Positions 12,001 to 24,000 of a DNA stretch of 64,000 bases are shown here, in pieces. A program made the position numbers and the translations under genes. This DNA comes from Cyprinodon diabolis (Eukaryota > Chordata > Actinopteri > Cyprinodontiformes > Cyprinodontidae): the NCBI GenBank assembly GCA_030533445.1, contig CM060064.1, positions 23,283,126 to 23,347,125 on the forward strand, in the 5' to 3' direction. The notes under the pieces were generated by a model that saw only the letters and a program-made list of their open reading frames with translations, was not told the origin of the DNA and made no database searches. Positions within the stretch are counted from its first letter, which is position 1. Every line of letters begins with the position of its first letter.

Positions 12001-15000
12001 AATAGTTTGTGTACTTTTTATCATAGTTTTTCCTTTTGATTGTGTGTCAGTGGCTGTGAAGCAACAGGACCTCCTTGTTCCTGAAGTCAGAGAGGCTAAA
12101 ACCTTTGTAGTCCCAGAGCAAAGAAAACAGCAGAGGGTTTCTATAGTGGATGAGAAGTGGCAGCAAAAAGAAGCATTGAAGGAACGTCCACTGCAAAAAA
12201 AAGTGGAAGATGATTGGTTTGTTCTTCTGGATCGCACTCCAAAGACATCAGGTACACCATGAATTAGAGCTTCAGCTAAATATTGCTTGTTTATATTCTT
12301 CTTGGCGTGAAGTTGTTAATGTCAAACCTAACAGTTTTATGGTGATATGAAGGCCCTGAAGGCTATCGATGCTCTGTAGTTCTTCGCCACAATAACGCCC
12401 GGTCTTATATCTATATCAGTCGCTGCTCCTGGACGACGCAGGCTCCCATCAGAGGTCAGAGCTCCCGCTCCTGTGGCCACAACAAGGACTGAAATTCCTA
12501 AAAAGCCACAATTTGAGATGCGGATCCTGGAAGAAAGGCAGCCTCTCATGCAAACACTTGTCACTGATGATTGGTTTGTCCTGCTAGATTCTGATGCCAA
12601 AAAGTCAGGTACTTTTACTGTTTAGTGTGGAGTGCTTTTTTTTTTTTAAGGCTACTTTATGGGTTTTTCAGCTTCATAAAAACATACTAATTTGCTACCT
12701 GGATACACTGGCTGATGCACAGGTGTCTGCTCACATATTAATAATGGACAGTTTTTGCTGGTTGACGAAATAATGCTTAAAAGACGTTTGAATACCTCGT
12801 CATCAATACGTCTGAAATTGGACTTAACTGCTTTTTTGCGCTCTTTGTATTATTTCGATTGAAAGATGCTGCCTCATTATTCCACCTCAAGGATGTCTGC
12901 TTCTTGCTTACTTTTCATTCTTTTATGAGCTTTAAAAACAAAAGCACTAAAAAACCCATCAGGTACAGTATACGCCTGCTGTATTTTTATCTACCTAATT
13001 ACAGGGGGACCTAATGCAGTAAGTATGGTTGATTACTGTTTCAGTTGGCCTTATAAATGCTGAATGAAGAGTTCAAATATCTTAATTATTAAATGTTGGC
13101 TTTAGAATTTCAAACACATTTTCTTATTCTAACAATTTTTTTTTTTTTGTAGTTGTGAGCTCACAGAGGGGCACACGTCCGGTCAGCGCTCCAGTCTTCT
13201 CCCAGGCTGCCCTGGCAGAGGCAGGGATCCCAATGGCCCCCTTGGACCAGCCCCAGACCTCCACCCCCATAAAGACCAGCCGCCTGGAAGAGAGGAAATT
13301 GGAGGTCACAGTGGAAGCAGCAGAGCCTTCAAAAATGGAGGATTTGTCTGAGGTCAAGGTATTAAGCTCTTTTATCTACCCTATATTTCCATATGGGATG
13401 GAAAATGAAGAATGTGTGTAACATGCTTGTGACATCTGTAGTAAAGATCAGATCAAAACTAAAAAAATGAATCATTTTTTATATCTCAGTAGCATATATC
13501 AGGCTGAAATGTAAAAAATAAAAACTTTGATTTGATTACCTTTGTAATATATGTATTTAGTGGGGGGTGTTCACTGTTTGAGAACTGCACAGTGTCCATA
13601 GAAACCATCAGTAGCTATCTAAGAGAGTGAAGCCAGAAAAGAAAAAAAAAACATGTTATGCCATCACAAATCTAAATATAATCTAAAGAGTGTTTCTAAA
13701 GAAGAATAGCAAAACAAAGAAAATACAAAGTTCTGCTTTAATGGGAAAAGATGGATGTAAAAACCCACTAAAACCAGGTAATAACTGATGTTGAGTCAAA
13801 ATCATGTACTTTAGTTTTCTAATATTTAGTATTTTTAGATGCAAAATCATGACGTCATCATAAAATATGTGTTCAAAGGTTTTTAGTCCTCCTTTAACAG
13901 GGGTTCCAATTGATTAGTGTCTGTATTTGTATGTCAGCTAATAGTTTTTTGCAGTTTGGGGGAAGATTTTATCTAAGATCTGCCTTAGCTGTGGTATCTT
14001 GTTGTTAGCGATACAGAAAGAGAACTTGGTGACTTTCTCAGTGTCTGAGAGTAAACTGTGTGTCTTGCTGCTGTAGCCAGCAGCATGGCGGGAGCAGAGG
14101 GAGGGTGACTCTTCACTGATATCCACCATCAATGGGGACATTCAGGTTAGTGGAGGACACAGGCCTCTAACAGGTTTTAATGAGTGCAACCAACAGAGGG
14201 TGCTAACAGGTCTTCCTCTCTTCTCCCCCCCTCCCCGGGGTAGCATGAGTCTAGGACCGAGAAGACAAGCGTGGAGGGGGTGCAAATGCGAAAGGTCAGA
14301 CTCTCGGTGCTGTACTTTTCTCCACTTCTGATTTTTCCATGTAAAAGAACTAACGCAACCCTCTTCCCATGTTGTGCCTCCATACGTCAAATTTAACACT
14401 CGGCAGATTTTTCAGCAGAGAGATAATGTTTATATTGAATGGTAAAAGAAATGCAGTTCTGTACAGAGTCTGTAAGAATCTGGTTTAAACTATTCTAGAT
14501 CCTGTCCTATTTATTCACTATGCTTTCCTCAGCTAAGTAGAAGTTTAAATTTGCTTGCTGTCATAAACTTTCGAATGCACACATGCATGATCTTAGACTA
14601 ACTGGTGTTTTTTTTTGTTCTTATTTTCACAATATAAGTCCTTCTTCATTACTAGTTTAGTACAGTTTTGGTCACTGCACCAGATTGTTTTGCATGCTCG
14701 TCTCTTGTATTACTGAACTCTATTCTATGCATGTCCAGCGCGTGGCGGCGCAATGCCAGCGCACAGGAAAGCTAAAAAAACCCACACTTTTTTTTTCCTT
14801 TTCATTCTTCACAGAAAAAAGCTAAGAAAATTGAGGGTGACTCAATTTATATCAGACATAGCCTGTTAATGCTGGAGGTTTGTATCTGTTTCAGAGCTCT
14901 CAAGCTGCGTTTTTCTTGCTCTTTGGCAAACGGGCTGCTGTTGCTGCTGCTGTTAATCTCACGCTTGCATGTGCTATGATTCACAGTAATTCTTGCATCG

Positions 15001-18000
15001 GCGATAGATGACTGTCATTGTGTGAAAAATTTACTTGGTTAAGTCAGGAGAGTGCTGCTGAACTTTAAAACAACAATAACAATCCTAAATCAGTGATTCC
15101 TTTGCTGTCGATAGTCATTGTTAGCCAGACTTTTAAGTAAAACAAGAACTTTTAAAGTGTTTTTAGGTGAAAGCACTATGAAATCAGCTTACACCACAAA
15201 TAAAGTTAAAATCAGGTATTCACATGACATAATACATCACCGAGTGAGAGAATGATCTCTTCTGATTAACATACACTGAGACCACCATGCCTTTTAACAA
15301 TTTGGTTATAGCCAGCAAAGTATGTCTCTGCATTCTAAGTTTCCAGAGGTTTAATTTACACTAATGAGCTAAAAAGATGATAGCTTCAAGTACCTTCCTT
15401 GCTGATGTACTTGAAGGCAACACTTTTAAACAAGCTGAAACACCAAGAAGAAAACTGTGGAGCACCACATTAGTCTCTATCAGAGTAAATACCATCACAG
15501 TATCTGATCACATCATTCAGAAAGCAGTGTTTTTTTGCCAGACATGAACATCAGCCGTATAACGAACTATATAGCATGTCAAAAGAAGCCGTTTTCCCAA
15601 AAAAAACAAAAAAAAAAACAAGAAATTGCCAGATTCCTGTATGCATATGGACTATGCCAGGGGTCCCCAAACTTTTTCCTGTGAGGGCCGCATAACTTTT
15701 CCCTTCTCTGATGGGGGGCCGGGGTCAGTTTGTAACAGAAAAATTGTGACGATTGCAAGAGGGCCTAAATTTATGGCGGGATTTATGTCTTTATGACAGG
15801 AGTCATAGTGTCTCCGCAGGTTATATTGTTTGAATACCGCCACCGCATCTTGACAGACGAGACAGACTTTATATTGAACAAAAAAAATTATCGTTTGTCC
15901 AATTCAGGTTTAATGCCCTGCATTCTGAATCAATCTTTCTCTTACCTTTTCTTTTCGCAATTATTCTGTTCGCTCTTTACGGAAGAGAATTAGGGCCATT
16001 CAAAAGAAAAAAAAAACTATTCAATTCTGACTTTTCTTTCTTAATTAAAGTCAAAATTCTGACTTTTTCTTCAGAATTCTGAGAAAAAAAGTCAGAATTG
16101 AATAGACTATTATTTTTATTTTTTTAATGGCCCTAATTCTCTTCTGTATCTCTTTGAGAAGGGCGGGTTTAAGATTTTATGTTGGGGGTTGCCAGATAGG
16201 GGCACAGACCCTAAAAGGGTGGAACTTGTCGCGTTATGTGTATGAAATAGTTACTAATAGTTAATAATAAAAAAAACTTCATAATTAAGGAACATTTTAT
16301 TGCAACTGTCCAACTTTAATATCAAAAACAAACAAAAAAAACACTTATATGAAAATACTGTCTGGTATTGTTCAGGGGGCCGGACCAAGTGTGGAGGTGG
16401 GCCGGATCTGGCCCGCGGGCCGTAGTTTGGGGACCACTGGACTACGCCATTAATACCATAAGATTTTGGCCCATATCCTGCGGTCTGATGAAAGGATCCT
16501 TGAAGTGTTAGCTATGATGGGCATGGTTAAGTTTGAATTAAATAGGGGGGAACCATAGAAGTTTGATAACAGCATCCCCACTGGAGTACGGCGGTGGCAG
16601 CATTATGCTATGGGGGTGGTTTTCTTGAGAATGAACTGGTTATCTTCACAAAATAGGCGGAACCTGAGAATTAATCATGATTGAAATATTAGAGAAACCT
16701 CCTAAGATAGCTTTCTGGTACATACAGTCTTCCAGTTGATAAATGCCCGAAATCATGTTGTCAGATTTGTTATGTATTGGCTTAACAACAAAGAAATTTA
16801 TGTAAGAGTGGTCATCACAAAACTTTTTTAGTCGAATAGAAAATAGATGTGGGCAGAGCTGAAAAGATGCGTTTGCAAGGCAACCTACAAACCAGGTCTG
16901 TCAGACGGAATGGGTCTAAATTCCTGTAAATTATTATGAGAAGTTTGAGAAGAGACAAACACTAAGATCACCCCAATCATTGAGCTTCAAGGGAATTCTG
17001 ACAAGAAACGGTGGAAATGAATCTGTAACAACACACAAATCCTGTAATTTGTGACGCATTTTTTTTCAAGTAGACCTATTTTGATGTTCTTAAAATATTA
17101 CCTTTTTCATTTAATACATAAAACATAAAGTTAATATTTTATTGATAGTACTGTTAGGGAAATCAGTGCCTGCCTACAATATCTCCGATTGGAGCATCTT
17201 TAGTTTATAGTTGCCCCCTTTGTTTTTTCCAGAAACAGACTTAATCTTGTTCATCAGTATTCTCCTGCTTCTGCTTCTGCTCATTGTCACAGTAATTACC
17301 TTAAATGCACTGAAGTTTTGCAGCAGTAATAAGTAAAAGTCTTTGCCTGTAAAAACAAAAAACCATATAACTAAAGGTCTTTGCTGTGTGATGTGTAGCC
17401 ACAGTATAGTCTGAGAAACACAGCTTTAAAGCTCCAAATTTGGTTCTAATAAATAGCCTGCAGTTGGTTTTGCAACATGACTGCCACCATCTCTTGTTTT
17501 TAATCTCAACTTGCTGCCAAATGTTGCTAAATCAGCACTTCTTCTGTCACATCAGTTCATTTCATCCAATGAACGTGTTTCCTTCTCTGTCAAGGCTTTG
17601 TTTCAGTCATCTCAACCATGTCTGCTGTCAATACCCCTGCTGCCCATTGATTTGTGGCCTGTTTACTGATTCTTTCTATTGCAATTCTAATGCTGTGGAA
17701 TTAAAACCCCTTATTGATCGTTTTGTGGCTTGTTTGAATCTAATAGTCAGTCAGCTGCCAGACTTCATTTGAAGCCTGAAAAAGCACTGCTGATGATCTG
17801 CTTTGAAAAAGTGGCGCATTTGTTCTTTTGTGAAGAAGTACAAACATCTGGATTGATTTCTTCTAATTTTTCCCCTGCAGAATTACATGTTAACTCTGCT
17901 TCTGCTTATTAATGAAATCAGCAAGAAATGATTTCCAGATTGAGCAATAGAGCACAGAATAATGTAATGGTTTCCTTTCTTTCTTTCTTTTATTCCTGCT

Positions 18001-21000
18001 GTCCCGCTCTGCCCTACATCTCTCATCACCGTTGTCCATTGTTTACATCCTTTACCCTTGTTCCACAACACCTCGTCCCTCTCCGCTCGACTTTTACCTC
18101 ACTCACGTAGGAGTTCGATAAGCCTCAGGAGGACCTGCTCCGGCACCACGCCAGCATCAGTGAGCTGAAGAGGAACTTCATGGAGGCTGTGCCAGAGCCG
18201 CGGCAGAGTGAATGGGACAAGCGCCTGTCCACGCACTCCCCGTTCCGCACCCTGGGCATCAATGGCCAGCCGCTGCCCAGTACAGACGGGGTAAGTTCAG
18301 AAGATCTCTTTTGCATCCAAACAGATCTAGGGGTTCAGGAATTAGAGGGACATGTCATTAAGTCACATATTACATATATATCTTTATCTTGTTGTAAATG
18401 TGACCTAAGATTTTTCCTTTTCTGGTAAATCTGCTGACTTAGTAAATAAATTTTGGAGGGACTTTGTCTCCTCCTGCTGCTCTTTATTGTCTTCATGTTG
18501 AACTCTGTGCACAGTGTATGCATGTAGTTTCTGATTAAACTGATGGCACGTATTAAGGAGCACATGCATGTGTATGAAGGATGCGGTTGGACCGGGTGAA
18601 CCAAGCATGTTGCTTTACTTCCTCTACTATTCAGACAAACAGCTTCTGTTGGTCAGGTCATTTGCTCTCCGAGAACCTGGCCCTGGGTTTATCTGCACTG
18701 GATGTGTCTGAATTCCTGACATGTTTGTGTTGCATGACTGACAGACCTGACTTGGAAAACAATACTGCATGACTACAAGTTAAGCAGGTTTCTACCAGGC
18801 GTGCACGTTCTGACTCAGAGCAGTTTCTCCTTTTCTCCTCTCTTCTCTGTTCCTCCTTCATTGCTCTCTGATTGCTTCTAATCCCCTTTCTTTGCTTTCA
18901 CTTTTGTTTGGCTGATGCTTTTGATTAAAAAACAAAGTTTCATCCACTAATGCATCTAAACTTGCTGTACTTTTCAGAAGTATTCACATAAGTAATCATG
19001 TGATTACAAAGTTTATTTTATTTACCAGGATTTAGTCTATATATAAAACTCGAGGTTTACTGTAGAAACACGTGAGGCTAAAGAAAAACATATCCACCTG
19101 TAACCGAATAGTTTGTGTCCGTACCTTAACCCAATTAAATCTATGGAAAAAGCTTTTTAACCTTTCAAACTGAGCTCAAGCTATTTTACTCGGAAAAATT
19201 GTGATATTTCAGTTTGTGGCGAAAACAAAGATTTGCAGCGGCAAGAGCATTTTTATCTCTGTGTCTTCCCGGTAAAATCAAATACCAATAAAATACAACA
19301 GAGACTATGTTTTTAATCTATGGGTTAAAGGGTTACTTTCTCATCAAAATGCGGTTCGGTTGTACAAACATCAGTGAGGAAATGAAACAGAACCCAAGCA
19401 GAAAGGGCTTAAACTCAGCAATCATCATGTCCCATTTCCTGACACAGGTTGCTGCTGGTTTTATAAATTAGTTTATCGTTCTGTTAACCCTTTTATGTTA
19501 AATATTGTTATCCGTAAGAGATGAAAAAAGGGGGCTATAAGTAGAGTTGTGCTGATTCCATTTTTTGGAATCAATACCCATACCTGATACCTGGCTGTGC
19601 AGTATCGACACCATCTAATTGAAATTGATGTGTGTGTGTATATATGAAGAACTGCATACTACTAGGATGTAAAATAATTGCCATCATTGCTTTGTCAAGC
19701 TGCTGCCTACCTTTGTGAAACAGGAACAAAAAGACTAATACAAAGTGAATCCAGTAGAACATTTTATTGCCTAACTGGAATGTGTGACAACAGTTGAATA
19801 AAATTTTGGCTCTCAAAATGGTATCGGTGACCTATTTGTTGGTACTCGCTGATACCAATACCACCATTTTAGTGCTGGATTGGGGCCCCGCCTGATACTG
19901 GTATTGCTATCGGTGCAAGACTAGTTATAAGCTGACTAGATCCTATCGACCATGGAAGCATAACCCTGTGCTTAAATGGGTAGTTAACCTAAGTCAACCT
20001 GCAGTACCGTAAATCCTCTAATTTATGACCGAAATTGCGGAAAAGAACTTGTTAAGTTTTACCAGCTAGAAGAGCGAAGTATGCGAGAACGCTGGGACCC
20101 TTTTTCCACCTGGATCTCTGCTATTTTTCGCTTTCATGTCCCTCCCTTGTCGGACTACTCACCCCCACTTCCTCACCGCCTCGGCCGTATCTAGACCCGC
20201 AATGTATAGCACAGACTACGCTTCAATATCAAGCATAAATTAAAATTGTCTGCGTCAAGCTCACTGCGACACACTGCTGCAGGAGTATAACCAGCCACAC
20301 AATCGTTCTGATCTGAAAGACAAATGTGATTACCGGTAGGTCGGGTGGTAACCAGGCAGCGTTTAAATTACAGAATTTTGTTGGCCTTCGTTGTTCTGAA
20401 TTTCCCTTGAAATATATACTTTACTTTTTCAATAAATGAAACTAGTATTTTATAGGTTCAAAGAGACACAAAATCTCGTTTTTATTCATTCTACTGGTAG
20501 TCTGTTTTGATCAAATAGAAATAGAGGCCTGCCTCTAATTCTGGCTTCCTTCCAATAATGGCCTGGACCACGATGTGCCTGAGTGAAATGAAGGCCCTGT
20601 CCTATATTAGAGGATTTACGGTATTAGATTTATTCTGGGTGTCGTTGAATTTAAAATTTCATTTTAATTGTATAAAAAGATGCAGTTAAAGTGGATCACT
20701 TTGTCATTTCAGATTCAAAGCTATTCATTGGACATGGAAATCAAGGAGTGCATGTTAAAATGCATGTGGTGCTAAAATTTCCATGCTCTAGGATAACAAT
20801 GAAATTTTAACTTTTGTTGAAGTAAAGCTTTTATTATTTAAATAGTAAGAGATTGCATAATGCTAGCAGTTTAAAATCAGTCATATCAGACTCTTCAAAA
20901 TTCCTCCCTCTCATCTCTCTTCCTCCCTCCTCCTCCTCCCCCTCTCAGTTTGTCATCCGCCTCCCACGCGGCCCTCTCCTAGACTTCTACTCCAAACGCA

Positions 21001-24000
21001 GTTGAAGGGGGGGGGGGGGTCTTCTCAACGCTTTGGACTTCCTGCACAAAGGTGTGAATGTGACGTACGAAGGCCGCGCCCATCAGCCCATCACTCTCTA
21101 GCTTTCCTCTCTGTTCCTCTCTTCCTTCTGCAAACACCACTCCAGCGCTCTTCATCTCCCATCCTCTTCTCCAAAAGACTGTAAAGACTTTAATTCTTTC
21201 TATTTCCTGAGGTTGAACAATCGTCTGGTGTTTTTCCAGCCAGAAACGGACCTCATCTCTAAAGACTAAACGCTGGAATTGTTTAACATTTTCTGTGATG
21301 AAATTTAATGATAACTACAGCTGGTAATCATCTTAAATTTTTTTATGTCTGACCGGATCACTTGAAGCCCATTTTATACACGTTTGGGTGCGTTTCTGTC
21401 TTCACTAGTTCTTAGGATTCTGTCTTTGGATAAACAAATCACTGTGACTTTTTTCTGAACACACAAGAAGAACAAATTTAAATGAGTTGTTTTGGGGATT
21501 TTATCTATGCTCTTCCTTACAATGTAGTATTTCCTGTAGTAGGAAACCTCGAGGCGGCTCAGTTGTAATACAGTTCTTTACCTTCACAATAAGAGAGTAC
21601 TTGTTGCATGATGTTTTGACAATCAACTTAGACCAAGGAATAAAAAGGCATTCCATAACCAGCTCAGTCTTTTTATTTTTTTTTTATGTGTATTGAGTGG
21701 GATTTTATTGTGAAATTGTCATGTGCTAAAATTGATGTTTAAGTGCATGGTTGTCTTGGCGGTTTTTATGTTTGGAGTTTGTAATAACTGCAGTTTTTCA
21801 ATCTTATTAAAACATTTAACTAAAACAGCTTGATCACCGTGCCTCAGACGGGAGGAAAAGAAAGGACAAATTAGATATGAAACAAAATAAAAACAAATAA
21901 AGAAACTTAAAGTTTCTTTATTTGTTCTTGGCTAAGATCTGTTCAAGACTCGTGCTCTCTTTAAATCAAAACCCAAAGAAAAAGATAGAAGCGGCCATTC
22001 AAATATAACGTGCAGTGTTGAGAGGTTAGCCATTTACATTACCTCTGATAGGCCAGCTATTGCAGTTAAGATGCTGATTCAATTAAACCCAATGAGGCCT
22101 TTTAGAAATGATTAATCGACTATTAATACAATTCAAAACATGAACAGGAAGGACCATATTAGGGCTTTGGAAGTGCCGACAGTCTATCACATTTGAAGAC
22201 CCTGTTGATATACTGATATAAACCATCTCAATGAGATAAAGTAACTATAATGACCTTAAGTCAACCTATAAAACTATAAAACACTTATGTTTAAATAAAT
22301 GTTGTAGTCCCTTGCTATGTCGGAATACGAAATCCAAAAGAAATGAAATATATATTTAACTAAGTTTAAAGTCCTCCTAATGAAATGGCCATTGTACGTC
22401 TGTCTGTGCAGTAAAACAACTTAAAGCAAAGTCTTTACAATCTCCTATTTTGGTGCTAAGCTAACCAGCAGCCCTAACTGTGTTCTTAAGAAAGCAGCTG
22501 ACAAGACATCACCTCGATTACCCTCTTAATATAAATAACGTTGATAAAAACACGGCCATTTCCTTCCGATGAGGATTTTGTACATGCAATTTGCTAAAAC
22601 GTTAGCAGGCCTTGTTTCCACTCCTTGGTATTTCATCTTGATATATTTTTGTACAGCTCCAGTTAAAGACAATAGCTTACAGGAAAAATGTTTTTCTGTT
22701 TTATAAACATGGTATGCTACTTGAACATTGTTCAGCACCATGATAAGCATGTTAGCTATGGTCACGTCATACCATCAGGGAGGAAAGTATAGCAGCCAGT
22801 CTTTTTACCTCTGAAGGTCTTTGCAGAAGTAGAAACACAGTTTGCTGCAATAACTCAGAAATTATCAAACAACCTGTAATACAGAGAAATGCTTGGTTTC
22901 CTAGGGATGCGACCAACACAATGGACCGGTAGTTGGATTTAGCAGGGATTAAATTAGGGCTGAAACAATTAATCAGGTTAATCATAATTAATTTGATTAT
23001 TGAAATAGTCAACAACTAATTTAGTAATCGATTCATCTTTAACTGTAGTATAGAGAGTGTAAAACATGCCTTTAGCTGACAGAGTGACCCACTTAGAGCA
23101 GTAAATATATCAAAATTGTACAAAAAAAATATATAAACATCTTGCATTTAAGATAAAAGAAAATAAAGAAAAAACTTTTCTGTCAATATGCTCTATAAAG
23201 AACTCCTCAATCAGGAAAAGTCTAAGATTCACCTGGTTTTATTTGTCAAAAAGGAATGTTTGGCTATCTGGTTATTAATTGATTAATCGAAAAATCATTT
23301 GCCTGATTAATCGATTTGCAAAATAATCACTAGTTGTAGCACTAGATTAAATATTCATATTTATAGTAGATAAATGGCAAAAGGCATTACATTATTTGAA
23401 AAAGCTTTTGAATTTATGCATTTTCAATGTTTTAAAGCTGTAATTTTCCCAGAAGAAAGTAAAAACCTCTGCTGTTCAAAACTCCTTATAATTGTTTTGC
23501 ACATTAAGCAATGAACGTTGTTTGTAGGGGTACATTTTGGAGGCATCTAATAGATCAGAGTGATATTCACAGAGGAAATACATGTTCTGTAAATCTAGGT
23601 TAACCAGTCATGAAGTTTGGCAAGTTCCTGAATCATGAAATACATGGGTAGATAGTGGTTTGTGCAATCAATCGTTGAAACGCATAATTTTTGGTTGAAA
23701 AAGCAATTAAGATCAGATAATTTCTGTTTACATCCTACATTCTGATATCTTTAGTAGACAGAAAAGGCATTCAAACTTGTCTATGATTCATGTAAATGTC
23801 ATTTGTTACCACAACACTTTGTCTCCTTATGATCATAGTGACCGTGTTTGTCTTTTTTTAGAGTGTGTGCATTAGTCCCTCTTGCACATGTTCAGAAACA
23901 AAAACTCATCATGAGGAAACCAGCAGTAATTTGGGGATCTCTGAGGTATTAGGTCCCTCTGAGAGCAATCAGAGAGAGCCTGCTGGTGTGGAAGCCTGCG

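Larger units (their letters stand above)
14878..18110 (+). other. Long epb41 intron: contents
   Basis: Holds the hAT element with its nested MITE (15658-16439), Tc1 fossil text (16560-17060), and the candidate transmembrane terminal exon with its AATAAA (17233-17454). A C/T-rich stretch precedes the acceptor at 18110. Outside these I see no exon. Confidence 0.5.
18291..23861 (+). other. Long epb41 intron: contents
   Basis: Holds three MITEs (19542-19923, 20007-20621, 22955-23344) and the two candidate terminal exons near 20949 and 21240. At 21240 a phase-0 frame PETDLISKD and stop follows tttttccag. The rest is AT-rich with no supported exon. Confidence 0.45.
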
